Shown here: positions 1 through 11,424 of the stretch, piece by piece
Numbering within the stretch: position 1 is the first letter of the stretch
Layout of the letters: each line of letters starts with the position of its first letter
Assembly (NCBI GenBank): GCA_034509755.1
Contig: CM067562.1
Coordinates: forward strand, 35,279,501-35,343,500
DNA from: Anisodus tanguticus
Lineage: Eukaryota; Streptophyta; Magnoliopsida; Solanales; Solanaceae
DNA: 64,000 bases
Direction: 5' to 3'
Notes under the pieces: generated by a model
Database searches by the model: none
What the model saw: the letters and a program-made list of their open reading frames with translations, nothing else
What the model was told of the DNA's origin: nothing
Translations under genes and position numbers: made by a program

Positions 1-1389
1 GACATAAGGCGCGGCTTGTGGGTGATGGTAAGACTCAACAGGTTGGTCAAACGAGCTACCATTCGCTCGTTTGTGGGTGTGGTGAGACGTTTAGTCCGGT
101 GGTCAAACCAGCTACCATTCGCACTGTGCTTCGCTTGGCTCTTTCGAAAGCATGGCCTATTTATCAGTTAGATGTAAAGAATGTTTTCCTACATGGTGAT
201 CTCAAGGAAACAATCTATATGCATCAACCTTTGGGATTCAAGGATCCCAAACATCATTATCATGTCTGTTTGTTGAAGAAGTCCTTATATGGGCTAAAGC
301 AGTCTCCACAGGCCTGGTATATGCGGTTTACAGACTATGTTTCGACTATTGGGTTCACTCACAGCAGGTCGGATAATTCCTTGTTCATCTACCATCGTGG
401 TTCATCTATGGCCTATATTTTGTTATATGTGGATGATATTATTTTGACTGCCTCTTTCGATTCCTTACGTCAGTCTATCATGACAATGCTCAGCTCTAAG
501 TTTGCTATGAAAGACTTGTGGCCCTTAAGCTATTTTTTGGGGATTGTTGTCACTCGTCATGTAGGTGGGTTGTTCTTATCTCAAAGGAAGTATACAACTG
601 AGATCATTGAGAGGGCTGGGATGTCATCCTGTAAGTCCACTTCCACTCCAGTTGATATTAAGGCCAAGCTTAGTGCCGCAACCGGCGTACCATACGAGGA
701 TCCAACCCGCTATTGCAGTCTTGCAGGGGCCTTTCAGTATCTTACATTCACGAGGCCAGATATTACGTATGTTGTCCAGCAGATGTGTTTGTTTATGCAT
801 GATCCCAAAGTTGAGCACATGAATGCACTCAAATGCATCATTCGGTATATTTAGGGTACGCTGGACTATGGTTTGCATTTATATCCCTCCTCGACATTCA
901 CACTTGTCTCATATACGGATGCTGATTGGGGTGGCTGTTCGGACACCAGACGGTCTACGTCTGGCTATTGTATGTTTCTCGGTAATAACCTGGTCTCATG
1001 GTATGCGAAACGTCAGTCGACATTGTCTCGATCCAGTGTCGAGGCCGAATATCAAGGGGTAGCTAATGTCGACTCGGAATCAAGTTGGTTATGTAATTTG
1101 TTGTTGGAGCTTTATTGTCCCATTCAGAAAACAACCTTGGTTTATTGCGATAATATTAGTGTCATCTACCTTTCTGGTAATGCGGTTCAGCACCAGCGCA
1201 CTAAGCATATCGAGATGGACATTCATTTTGTCCGCGAAAAGGTTGCTCGTCGTCAGGTACGCGTCTGCCCATGTCTCGTCAAGGTATCAAATTGCCGATA
1301 TCTTTACAAAGGGTCTTCCCTCGGTCCTTTTTGAAGATTTTAGGGACAGTCTCAGCGTTCGAAGACCGCCCGCTATGACTGCTAGGGTG
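1..1389 (+). pseudogene. Ty1/copia (Ale-like) reverse transcriptase-RNase H fragment
   Basis: This is the 3' part of a copia Pol polyprotein, cut by the window start. The reading frame from about 18 covers the reverse transcriptase, with the catalytic YVDD box near 425-436 and the upstream copia motifs QLDVKNVFLHGDL and SLYGLKQSPQAWY. RNase H follows from about 850, with the SYTDADWGGCSDTRRSTSGY and SSVEAEYQ motifs. An in-frame TAG at 852-854 separates the two, and a frameshift near 1255-1270 moves the last 60 or so codons (YQIADIFTKGLP) into another frame. It would have copied element RNA into DNA in virus-like particles; it is now dead. The closest relative in the window is the inverted element at 8.6-11.6 kb. 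Assignment to the Ale lineage rests on remembered motif style. Confidence 0.9.
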
Positions 1390-1667
1390 TGTTATAAATA
1401 CACAATATACACACGATATATACGTGTATATTGTGTAAATGTGGCTCTCGGATTTCCCCTTTGTACCGTGTAGGATTAGGTAATATTTTAGTATCCTAGT
1501 TTAGGTAATGTTGTAATTAGTATTGTACACTTACCATAATATTTATATTACCATAAATGTATATTTAGTATCCAAGTAGAATAAGGTTTTAGGAGTAGAA
1601 TAGGAATATGATTCTCCTATTATGGAAATATGTAACTTGTATATATAGCCTTTCAATCAATGAAAAT
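1390..1667 (+). repeat. 3' LTR of the copia element, truncated
   Basis: The LTR starts at TGTTATAAATA directly after the end of the pol frame. It aligns by eye with the minus-strand LTRs at 8634-8904 and 11425-11644, sharing the blocks around AGTAGAATAAGGTTTTAGGAG and GGAATATGATTCTCCTATTA. Its last 40 or so bases are missing: after TGAAAAT the sequence changes into a SINE fragment. Confidence 0.75.
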
Positions 1668-1796
1668 GATCAGTTGCTCTGTTCTCAAACCCTGGTCATT
1701 CAGGCACATCCTGCGATTTACTAGTAGTATTGTTGAGGGACTACTATTTTCAGGAATAGTCTGGCGTAAGCCGGGAAGCTGGATATAAAAAAAAAA
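1668..1796 (+). mobile_element. SINE 3' fragment with poly(A) tail
   Basis: This 129-bp piece matches the 3' half of the SINE found on the minus strand at 19993-20263. Shared blocks include CTGTTCTCAAACCCTGGTCA, AGTCTGGCGTAAGCC and AAGCTGGATAT followed by an A-tract at 1787-1796. The tRNA-like 5' half with the B box is absent. It is fused directly to a truncated copia LTR, so the left end is a rearrangement or 5' truncation point. Confidence 0.7.
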
Positions 1797-1829
1797 TGAA
1801 CGAATGGAGTATTATTTTTATGTATATAG

Positions 1830-2050
1830 TACTTCCTCCGTCATAAAAAGATTGTCCTGGTTTGACTTGACACGGAGATTAAAAAATAAATGCTGGCTTT
1901 TGAAATGTGTGGTCCAAAATAAATCTTAGATATTTGTGTGGTTGTAATTCATATCATAAAGTTATATTATTTCTAAATATATAAATATGTTAACTTTTTT
2001 GGGACAAACTAATAAGAAAAGTAGGATAATTTTTTTTTATAGAGAGATTA
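1830..2050. mobile_element. Stowaway-like MITE, degenerate (copy 1)
   Basis: The left end ACTTCCTCCGTC resembles the Stowaway terminus CTCCCTCCGTC. The interior (TTTGACTTGACACG, then TAGATATTTGTGTGGTTGTA, then TTTTTTGGGACAAACTAATAAG) matches the copies at 2801-3015 and 3047-3261. The right terminus is eroded. No coding capacity. Confidence 0.5.
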
Positions 2051-2800
2051 CTATATATTTCTCGATTAGTAAATGCAATTGGTACTAGACATTAAAAGCT
2101 AACTTTACTACTTTGGTGAATGTACTATGGAGATATTTAATTCGAGTTATTATTTACACGTTTAATATGTAGAGTATGAAAAGGAGCCAAAAAATAGGGT
2201 GTAACATTCAACTTTAAGTAGGTCATAAATAATTAAAGAGGCTGCCGGACTTTAAATTATTGAAGTGAGCTATAAAAAATATTGTTCAAAAGTTAGAATC
2301 CTATATTTTGGCTGTTTTATGATTATTATAATATTTAAACATACAGCAAAATTATGTCATTTTCAAACAGTAACAAATTAACATGGTCATGATTCACGTG
2401 ACATGATGTGTCTCGCAAATCGTGGAAGTTTCTAAGTTTAAATATAATTTGTGTGTTGATTCAACAAAAAAATTACTAGTAATAAGGATGAACTTTTCTT
2501 GGTAATAATTACTTCACATGTTATATGTCACCTTAATTTGACTTCTAGTAATTATTACTACTAATAAGTAGTTTTTCAAACGAGGAAGAAGAGAGAGGGA
2601 GAAAAAGAGAATCCAAGAGATAAGACTTTTAATTTTAAAAATAATTGTGCATTGATTCATGAAAAAAAAAAGAATTAATAAAAGAAAAGTATATTTGTAA
2701 ACTTTACATCGATAAATTCTCTATCAATGTGCCCTCTATTTATTTTGTCTACCGGCAGTTTTGATTTTTTACATATCAATACAGTTTTCATCGAATTAAT
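2051..2800. other. AT-rich spacer, no gene seen
   Basis: AT-rich intergenic DNA with short homopolymer runs and a purine-rich patch near 2585-2625. I see no credible reading frame, RNA gene or element boundary. Confidence 0.5.
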
Positions 2801-3015
2801 TACTCATTCGATCTCAAAAAAATTATCTTAATTTGATTTGGTTCGAAATTTAAAAAATATATATTTTAAAAAAATGTGTAGTCCAAAATAAGCTTTAGAT
2901 ATTTGTGTGACTTTAAATTATCTCATTAAATTATTTCTAAATATAGAAATGTGTTAATTTTTTTGGGATAAACTAATAAGGAAAGTAAGACAATTTTTTT
3001 GGGACGGAGAGAGTG
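2801..3015. mobile_element. Stowaway-like MITE (copy 2)
   Basis: About 215 bp, related to copies 1 and 3. The left end is ACTCATTCGATCTC and the right end GGGACGGAGAGAGT. The two termini are imperfect inverted repeats. Internal blocks TAGATATTTGTGTGACT and TTTTTTGGGATAAACTAATAAG are shared with copy 1. Confidence 0.6.
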
Positions 3016-3046
3016 CTAAGTACTTCATCACATGTATAATATGTTA

Positions 3047-3261
3047 CTCCCTCCGTCCCAATTTATATGACATCATTTGACTTGACACGAAATTTTAGAA
3101 AAAATGAAAACTTTTGAAATGCGTGGTTCAAAATCAGTCTTATATAAATGTGTGGTTGTAAATTATTTTATAAAGTTAAATTATTTTTAAATATAGAAAT
3201 GTAATATTTTTTTGAGATAGATAAAAAAAATATAATGCCACATAAATTGGGATAGAGGGAG
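3047..3261. mobile_element. Stowaway-like MITE (copy 3, complete)
   Basis: The element starts CTCCCTCCGTCCCAATTTAT and ends with the near-complement ATAAATTGGGATAGAGGGAG. It is flanked on both sides by TA (3045-3046 and 3262-3263), the target duplication expected of Tc1/mariner-type MITEs. At about 215 bp and with no coding capacity it is a typical non-autonomous Stowaway. This is the best preserved of the three neighbouring copies. Confidence 0.8.
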
Positions 3262-3263
3262 TA

Positions 3264-4980
3264 GTTACTTTAATTTTTCAATTGTACTTCATAAAGAATG
3301 AAAACACGAAGAAAAGGAAGGGTGAAAAGTTTTAATACAGTTAAGATTTTTTTATTTTGCAAAAAGGGATATTGTCTAAAAAAATTAATCAAAGTTAAAA
3401 TAGAAATGAAAAAGGGAGTGTACAAGAAAAAGTTGTCATCATTTCCAGCAACACGTGGCAATATAAAGGAGCAAGTAATGTGTTGGTTTGGCCAATCATC
3501 TGACATTTGCTGTCTTCAGTAAAATAAACCGAGGCCACGAAGGGCAAGTGTCTTTACAATCTAAACAACTTCAAAAATCAAAACTATCCTCCGAATCCTT
3601 TAAAATTTGAGATCACTTCGGTCGCATGAGTCCTCCTAAGTGGTGTCCAATAATATACTTCAGTTGTTTGTAAATGAACACTTTCGATCGTACACTTTTT
3701 ATTAGTTAATTCTGATAAAAGTCACAAACCATGTTGTTTTGAAGCGAGATCTCAATAACAGGACATTTAAGTCCTCGACTGACTCTCAAATTGCAGAATA
3801 TATCTTTTCCATCGGCCTTTCTGTCGCTCTAAATGCTCTTCAATATTATGCTTGGGTTATTTGTATAAGAACATTTTTAATTGTATGATATTTATTATTT
3901 AATTCTGATAAGATTTTTAATGCGGCATATTCTTTTTTTTAAAGGAGGTCCTCGATGGCAGGACGTGTAAGTCTTCACACAAGTACTCTTCAATAATATG
4001 CTTCAGTTCTCCGTGCATGAACACTTTCGACCACGAATTTAATTTCACAAACTTGCAAGAAAATGTATGCTACTTATTTCAGGAAAGATAATCCCTTTTT
4101 TTTTTAATTGTTTTTAGATGCTCCGTGCAATGTCGTTCTCACAAATAACATTTCTTTCTTGAAATTTTTTCCTTCTTGCGGTCCGTATTGATAGTGGTCA
4201 CATATTTATGGTATAAATAAAATAAACACGAGCCTAAGGTATGAAAGTCCAATTTCTATTTTGCACATACTATAGAAGGTATTAATTATTCAATAAAATA
4301 AGAAAAGAAAAAAAAAAGTAAAACTAGAGTTAGAAAATATATCGTGCAAATTGAATTTAAAAGGAAAAAAAATGAAGGAACATGCTCCAACAAAACTAGG
4401 AGAGAATTATACGTATTTTGCACTCTAAATGGGAAAAAAAGACTTAAATGTTTACACTAATTCAATAAATATATGATGAATTTTATTTTATAAACTGTCA
4501 TAAGTAAATTATAGTCAAATAATACACATCAAACTATCCCATATTCGTTACTAATCATGGTAAACTAAATACTAGTTTACTGTAAAAACCGTATTCCAAT
4601 AATTTTTTTGTGATTTCTTTATTTTACTCGTTAGATCATTAACCTTCTTCAGTTTTCTTTTTGTGTTATGATATTTTTTATTTAATTTATCATAAAAGTA
4701 ATTTTCAGTTCTATCTGAAAATTTATCGTAAATGATACTTAAGTACAAAATGAATCATGTTATTTCTTCATAAGAAGAGAATAATCGTTATCTATTTCAG
4801 ATTTTGTATGAGTAATATTATCGAATTTTCAACAATCATCCAACTAATCTAATTTATTGTCACAAAACTGTTGCCCATTAAGCTTTAAAAAATAGCTTCC
4901 ACGATTCTCAATTATTGTACACCAAAAAGGGTAAAAACAATAAAAAGGACAAAACTCATCATTTTTCCTTTTTTTTTGGC
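3264..4980. other. Intergenic spacer downstream of the MYB gene
   Basis: AT-rich DNA lying 3' of the MYB gene. Short open frames at 3298-3522 and 3270-3506 lack any recognisable domain and look accidental. There is a diffuse internal duplication: phrases around AATATACTTCAGTTGTTTGT, AATATTATGCTTGGGTT and AATATGCTTCAGTTC recur near 3650, 3842 and 3993, suggesting an old degenerate repeat. Confidence 0.4.
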
Positions 4981-6328
4981 TCATAATTCAGATAATTCTA
5001 ACGTCAACTCATTGGATCTTGGAAAAATATCATACCAAAACCGGTTATTATTCGAGCTTGAATTAATATGATAATTTTCCTCCAATGAAATTAATGACAA
5101 ATCAAGATTATTGTCATTATTATGATTAGAGTCATCGATCGGTGCCCACAGTACCTCCGACCAAAAATCATCATTAACTTCAAGCAAATTATCCAACATT
5201 ATTTGATCTATGAACTCGGAACCCGTAGTTATTGTGTTTGAACATGAATCTTCACTTGATGATGTTGAAGATGATGAACGCATGAAAGAGCTTGATTGTT
5301 GCTGAATCTCGGAATTTATTTTAGGACTCGATATTTCAAAATTATCTCTAGAGTTCTCGGGCTCCAAATGTACTATGTCCAAATTAGAATTCTCGGGTTC
5401 CGAATGTATGTCCAAATTTTCCTCGGATTTTGATGTTTTCATGATTTCTTCTTGTATCTCCGGGATTTCTTGAGCCTCAGACTTACTCATTTTCTTCTTC
5501 AGACGAGTATGCCAAATATTTTTTATTTCGTTATCCGTTCTTCCTGGTAATCTTGCTGCTATAGCAGACCACCTACAACAAAATTGACATGCCAAAATCA
5601 AATATTTATATCGAGCCATTATATCATTATTTGTTTCATAAGCAAATTTGTGTTTGAGATTATAATGGTTTTAATCCTATTAAGAGGTGTCAGTAATTTT
5701 TATATCGATGAAAATATCACTAAATTTTGATAAATATTAGTAAATTCATTATCTAAAATAGATAATGAATTTAATATATACTAAAAATAATAAATATTGA
5801 ATTTACTAAATTTAAATTTTATATTCACCTTGACCAATCATTATCGACGTTCTAAGCTAGAAATCAACTCCTACATTCTTCATGACCCACATCCTCTATT
5901 ATTTCATTCGTTGTGTACTTCCATGTGCAAATCAACGGGAAAAAATGAAAGGAAAAAAACATACCTATTTCCAAGAACTTTATGCAACTTAATAATGGTG
6001 TCTTCTTCTTCAGCAGTAAAGCTCCCTCTCTTAATATCAGGTCTCAAATAATTAGTCCATCGGAGCCTACAACTCTTTCCGCACCTTAATAGACCTGAAA
6101 ATAATACAATGTAGCATTTGAATCAAATCTCTAAATACGAACATCCTCAATATTACTGAATTAATGCTAGTTAGGACCACAAGTAAAATTAGTACCTGCA
6201 AGTTTGGGAAGTGCACGCCAATTAGGGTGACCATTTTTATTAATGTAATTGATGAGTAAATCATCTTCTTCTTTGCTCCATGGTCCTCTTTTCAATCCAA
6301 GCTTCTCACAGCATGGAGATCTCCCCAT
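4981..6328 (-). CDS. MYB14-like: R2R3-MYB transcription factor, MYB13/14/15-like (subgroup 2)
   Basis: Three exons on the minus strand: 6328-6196, 6094-5965 and 5572-4981. Both introns are GT-AG and sit at the classic R2R3-MYB positions (phase 1 after LPKLAG, phase 2 inside GNRW). The spliced frame is 855 nt, 284 residues. It opens with MGRSPCCEKLGLKRGPWS; the R2 repeat holds its tryptophans in GPWS, NWRALP and RLRW, and R3 ends WSAIAARLPGRTDNEIKN. The C-terminal part is Ser/Asn-rich and acidic and contains DDFWSEVL, which fits the subgroup-2 FWSE motif. Arabidopsis subgroup 2 (MYB13, 14, 15) acts in cold, stress and defence-linked phenylpropanoid control; grape MYB14 activates stilbene synthase. 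The local function is inferred. It would act in the nucleus as a DNA-binding activator. It is the only intact host gene I see here. Confidence 0.93.
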
Positions 6329-6351
6329 TTTTCTCTGTTCAATAACAGTAT

Positions 6352-6353
<2 letters not shown>

Positions 6354-6398
<45 letters not shown>
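6354..6398. repeat. (CT)n-(AT)n microsatellite in the MYB 5' UTR
   Basis: A CT run of about 20 bases is followed by an AT run of about 24 bases, 26 bases upstream of the MYB start codon. On the transcript this reads (AU)n-(GA)n. The duplicated promoter at 19.7-20.3 kb keeps only a short GA tract at the equivalent place, so the length is unstable. Confidence 0.85.
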
Positions 6399-6690
6399 GG
6401 GTCTGTTTTTTGTGTGTGTTTATCCTTTCACTGGAACTTGAAGCTGATATATAATAGTGGGAAGAGGAAGTACTGCTATTAATAATACTACTCAGTGAAA
6501 TTGTACAGTAGAATAGTAGTAATAATATTCCAATTTAAAAATAAACACATGATTCTTTCGTGCGTTGACGGCGTGACAATTAATGTCTCCAAAGTTGATT
6601 AGTGGATTACTATTAATTAGGATTCGACCATCTTTATATTATTATTTTAATATATGATGATACTATTATTACTCCATTATTTAGCCTAGC
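6399..6690 (-). promoter_or_regulatory. MYB proximal promoter, duplicated at 19.7-20.3 kb
   Basis: The stretch upstream of the MYB start is conserved, inverted, in the partial copy at 19715-20305. Shared blocks on the MYB strand are TATTATATATCAGCTTCA (6440-6457, a plausible TATA region) and a block around GTCAACGCACGAAAGAATCA (near 6554-6575). The latter contains a GTCAA core that could be read as a W-box-like element. Conservation shows common origin; regulatory use is inference. Confidence 0.5.
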
Positions 6691-6699
6691 TCTGGCCGA

Positions 6700-7568
6700 C
6701 AACAAAATCCGATTGGGTTCTAGCTTTGACAAAAAATTATACTCTACATATAATGTCGAGATTATTTTTTATGTATATATTTCTTTAATTTTATTATTTT
6801 TTGGTGTATATATTAATGAATATTATATTTTTTTAATTTTCGTGTGCTTATTCATAGTGTGAATCTCTTCACTAAAATCTCGGCTCCGTTACTAGGTGTT
6901 GTTGTACTCAAACTTCCAGGCCATCACTTGAAGAGGTTATCTAACAAAAATTACATATATACTAGTGAGGTTTTACCGTTAAAATTGTACATTTTGATTT
7001 TCTTAATCATTAATCAGGTCATTAACCTTTTACGTCAATAAGGTAAATGTTGCTTTCTCGTGAAAATCCTGCGCGTTGGTCTCCAGAAAAATGAAGCTAA
7101 TGGGACAAGTGCAATTAATTGGCTGACTTTCTGAAATTCATCATTATTTTGTTTGTTTGAATTCTTAAACGGAGAAATAAAAACAAGTAGGAGTAGTAAA
7201 TAATTTCGTGTTGCCGCGTTTGCACGTGACAAGAAAATAAAATTCTTTCAATTTTTTCTTATTTTTCGATAGCATAAAAATATTTGTATTAACAAATCGG
7301 TTTTACTTCTTATACTAGATAATCTTTATGTTATTTTTAAGATAACACATTTCACTTTTATAAAATATCAAATTATATATAAATATCTTTTGAATAATTA
7401 AATTGATTAAAAAAATTACTCTGTATAAGTTAAAGTTAGACCATTTAATTGGTGACAATTTAATTGGTAATACTATTTCTTTGTCGTGTTTACTCACTTT
7501 CACTCTCCTTTAAGTTCCCTTTTGAAGTTTAAAGATTTGTAAAGTATACTCCTGTAGTAATATAAAAC
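6700..7568. other. Intergenic spacer, no gene seen
   Basis: AT-rich DNA between the MYB promoter and the 223-bp tandem repeat. Short open frames on both strands show no domain. No element termini were recognised. Confidence 0.4.
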
Positions 7569-7589
7569 TGACTATACATCACTATTACT

Positions 7590-8372
7590 TGGGTAAATCT
7601 TGGGTCTAACTCAACCCCAAAAGTTAGTTTATAGGGTGAGAATTGTCCAAGTTCATATAAGGAGTCCATGTTCCCATTCCATTTCAGGTGTGGGACTCTT
7701 AACACTCCCCTGCATGCCCAGACTCCGTTAACTAGAGTGTGAATGACATAATTTGGGGACCCAGCATCGGTGAACATATAATTGGAATGAGTCTGACTCT
7801 GATACCATGTAAAGAATGGATCTTGGGCCTAACTCAAACCCAAAAGCTAGCTTGTAGGGTGAGGATTGAAAAGGTCCATATAAGGAGTCCATGTTCCCAT
7901 TCCATTTACGATATGGGAGTATTAACACTCCCCCGCACGCCCAGACCTCATTAACTGGAGCGTGTACAATATAATTTAGGGGCCCAACATCGGTGAACAA
8001 AGAATTGAAATGGGTATGGCTCTGATATCATGTAAAGAATGAATCTTGGACGTAACTCAACCCCAAAAGCTAGTTTGTAAAGTGAGGATTGTCCAAGTCC
8101 ATATAAGAAGTCCATGTTCCCATTCCATTTCTGATGTGGGACTCTTAACACTCCCCCGCACGCCCAGACCTCGTTAACTAGAGCGTGGACAATATAATTT
8201 GGGGGCCCAACATCGGTGAACAAAGAATTGGAATGGGTCTCGCTCTGATACCATGTAAAGAATGAATCTTGGGCTAACTCAATCCCAAAAGCTAGCTTGT
8301 AGGTTGAAGATTGTCCAAGTCCATATAAGGAGTCTATGTTCCCATTCCATTTTCGATATGGAACTCTTAACA
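7590..8372. repeat. 223-bp tandem repeat, about 3.5 copies
   Basis: The word TCTTGG(G/A) recurs at 7598, 7821, 8044 and 8267, an exact period of 223 bp. Each unit carries the phrases CCCCAAAAGCTAG, AAGGAGTCCATGTTCCCATT, CACTCCCCCGCACGCCCAGA and CTCTGATACCATGTAAAGAA. The last two resemble a sequence seen widely in dicot introns and spacers. The minus-strand open frames across it are repeat artefacts, not genes. The final unit breaks off near 8370. Confidence 0.85.
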
Positions 8373-8633
8373 ACTTGTCCTAAACTTTTTTCACAAAGTT
8401 AATATTTTTACAAAAAACTAGAAAAACTGTAAATCAAGGATTATACAAAACATAGGGCAATCAAAATTTTAAGTTTATAATTTTTATAATAATTTTAAAT
8501 TAATATGTAATAATAATAATACCAACAAACTCATCTCTTAGCTAATTTTTTTTGATGCAAATACACAATTTAGGTAAATGTTATTAAATTCTGGTGAAAC
8601 CGTAACAATTGCACTAGATCTACCCTGATGCAA

Positions 8634-8904
8634 TGTGAAAAATATTTGAAAGAAATAATCTCTTCATTATTTTCATTAATTGAAAGAGTATATATACAAT
8701 TTACATATTTCCATAATAGGAGAATCTTATTCCTATTCTACTCCTAAAACCTTATTCTACTTGTATACTAACTATACAATTATGGTAATACAATTATGGT
8801 AAGTATACAATACTAATTACACCCAAATATTACCTAAACTAAATATACACTATGTACCGTATGATATTCATATGATATATGGTATATCATATGTATATCT
8901 AACA
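8634..8904 (-). repeat. 3' LTR of the minus-strand copia element
   Basis: On the minus strand the LTR starts TGTTAGATATACATATGA right after the pol frame and runs down to about 8634. It matches the LTR at 11425-11644 over the whole block from the ATATGTATATCTAACA end to the TATATATACAATTTACATAT phrase. Beyond that this copy alone retains about 45 bases of the LTR 3' end. Confidence 0.75.
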
Positions 8905-10798
8905 CACACCCGCAGTCAAAGCGGGCGGTCTTCGAACGCTAAGACTGTCCTTAAAATCTTCAAAAAGGACCGAGGGAAGACCCTTTGTAAAGATGTCAGC
9001 TATTTGATACCGGGACGGGACATGGCAGACGTGTACCTGACCACGAATAACCTTTTCGCAAACAAAGTGAATGTCCATCTCGATATGTTTAGTGCGCTGG
9101 TGCTGAACCGGATTACCCGACATATAGATGCCACTAATATTATCACAATAAACCAAGGTCGCTTTCTGGATAGGACAATGAAGCTCTAATAACAAATTAC
9201 GTAACCAACATGATTCAGAGACCACATTAGCTACCCTTTGATACTCAGCCTCGGCACTGGAGCGGGACAAAGTCGACTGACGTTTCGCAGACCAGGAGAC
9301 CAAGTTATTACCAAGAAACATGCAATAGCCAGACGTAGACCGTCTGGTGTCCGAACAACCACCCCAATCAACATCTGTATACGAGACAAGTGTGGACATG
9401 GAGGAAGGATATAAATGCAAGCCATAGTCAAGTGTACCCTGAATATACCGAATGATGCGTTTGAGCGCATTCATGTGCTCAACCCTGGGATTATGCATAA
9501 AGAAACACACCCGCTGTACAGCATACGTAATATCTGGTCTCGTGAATGTGAGCTACCGAAGGGCCCCTGCAAGGCTGCGATAGCGGGTCGGGTCCTCGTA
9601 TAGTGCATCGGCCGCAACACCCAATTTGGGTTTAGTATCAACCGGAGTGGAAGTGGACTTACAGGATTACATCTCGGCTGCATACTTTCTCTGTGATAAG
9701 AACAAGCCACCGGCATGATGAGTGACTGCAATCCCCAAAAAATAACTCAAGGGCTCTAAGTCTTTCATAGCAAACTCAGAACTGAGCAATGTCATGATAG
9801 ACTGTCGTAAGGCATCAGAACATGCGGTTAAGAGAATATCATCCACATATAATAGTATATAAGTCAAGGAAGAACCACGACGATAGACGAACAAGGAATT
9901 ATCCAACATGCTGTGAGTGAACCCAATAGTCGAAACATAATCGACAAACCTCGTATACCAGGCCCGTGGAGATTGCTTAAGCCCATATAAGACACTTTTT
10001 AAACAAACAGACATGATGAGTACATTTGGGATCCCTAAATCCCAAGGACTGATGCATATAGACTGTTTCCTTGAGATTACCATGTAAGAAAATATTCTTC
10101 ACATCCAACTGATGAATGTGCCATGCTTTCAAAAGAGCCAAGCTGAGCATAGTAAGAATGGTGGCCGGCTTGACCACTGGACTAAACGTCTCCCTACAAT
10201 CCACAGCAACCTGCTGAGTCTTACCATCACCCACAAGCTGTGCCTTATGCCTCGCAAATGAACCGTCTGAATTGTCCTTATGAACGAAAATCAACATAGA
10301 CCTAATAATATTAATACCAGATGGACGGGGCACCAACTCCCACATCTTATTATCAATAAGAGCATTATATTCACCGGTCATAGCATTTTTCCAATTCGGG
10401 TAATTTAATGCCGACACTGGATTACGGGATAAGAGTGATTTAAGAACATTAGAATTTAAATTAAAATGCCTTTTTGGTTTAAAAATACCCCATTGACTAC
10501 GAGTGACCGGTCTATGATTTGTGGAAGAATTGAGCGGATTATGGAAATTTTCTAGGCCAATGTCGTTATTTCGAGACCTACTGCCACCGTGACCATCTCC
10601 GGAACCACCGCGTTTGCCCCCACAATTTTTGGCATTATTTTTCCGACTATTTTTGCTGCCACCAGGAGTATGGTTTTGGCCGGAATTATCAATACCACCC
10701 GGAGAATTTGTAGAGGATGTCATCATGACTACGGGACTAGCACCGGTAGCCGCCTTTTTGGCCAAGCCAGCTTCTTCGAGGGTAAGCATAAAACGAGC
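8905..10798 (-). pseudogene. Ty1/copia Pol remnant: RT and RNase H, integrase deleted
   Basis: The minus-strand frames read, in order: a Ser/Gly/Asn-rich segment (about 10789-10560), the region just before RT (GENFHNPLN... TRSQWGIFKP), RT with QLDVKNIFLHGNL, SLYGLKQ-like and LLYVDDILLTA motifs (about 10240-9670), and RNase H with DVDWGGCSDTRRSTSGY and SSAEAEYQ (about 9510-8930). Frameshifts near 9990 and 9670 break the frame. The CCHC knuckle, protease and integrase that should lie between Gag and RT are missing, although both LTRs are present. This is therefore an internally deleted, non-autonomous copy of the family seen at 1-1667. Confidence 0.85.
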
Positions 10799-11376
10799 CT
10801 AATAAAATTGCGGTAGAGGGCTGCTCTGACGAAAAAGCGTGTCAACACCACTATATGCCTCTGAAAGGCCTGCAACCATTTGTAGGACCAAATGATCATT
10901 CGAAACAGGCGCGCCAACGTTGCGAAGTTGGTCCGCCAATTCCTTTAACCTTTTGCAATATGCTGAAACGTTTGGAAAATTTTCCATATGGATGTGGAAA
11001 AATTCCTGCTCAAGGGTAACATCACGAGAATTCTGATTATCTTGAAATATATCACGTACTCTATTCCATGCCTCCATCGCCGTAGCGTCGGGTTCGATAA
11101 TCGTTTGCAAGAGGTCGCTAGAAATAGTGGAGTAAATCTACCGAAGAATAGTAGCATCAAGGGTCGTCCATAACGTAGGATCATCCTCTGGTTTGGGCAC
11201 CTCCGTATCTGTAGGAGCCGCGGGGATAATATGATGGAGAACTTGATGCGAACGTGCATGTATTTTGAACAGTTCGGTCCACGTCGCGTATTGAACGTTT
11301 TCTATTTCAAGAATGATAGGAATGTGATTCTTGATATTAGAAACAGTAAGGGCGGGGTGAAACATGTTCCTAGCCA
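10799..11376 (-). pseudogene. Copia Gag fragment (UBN2-type)
   Basis: The likely start is MARNMFHPALTVSNIKNHIP near 11376, followed by YATWTELFKIHARSHQVLHH. This matches the N-terminal half of the Gag domain common in plant copia elements. After a frameshift near 11140 the frame resumes with AWNRVRDIFQDNQNSR, SAYCKRLKELADQLRNVG and LVLQMVAGLSEAYSGVDTL, the second half of that domain. It stops at TTTTAT-TAG near 10799, where the C-terminal nucleocapsid part should begin. It is fused by deletion to pre-RT sequence. Confidence 0.8.
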
Positions 11377-11424
11377 TAATAGCAACGAATGACATGAAGT
11401 AGGGATTGAGGAGAAAAAAATGGA

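Noticed and set aside
3270..3522. Overlapping open frames of about 75 codons on both strands
   Set aside because: AT-rich spacer, no domain, no splice context and no conservation visible in the window.
7590..8372. CRISPR-like direct repeats
   Set aside because: Units are contiguous 223-bp repeats in plant nuclear DNA, with no short repeat-spacer pattern.
7529..8373. Minus-strand repeat protein with MFTD...PNY units
   Set aside because: The 223-bp period is not a multiple of three, so each unit shifts frame. The open frames are chance products of the repeat.
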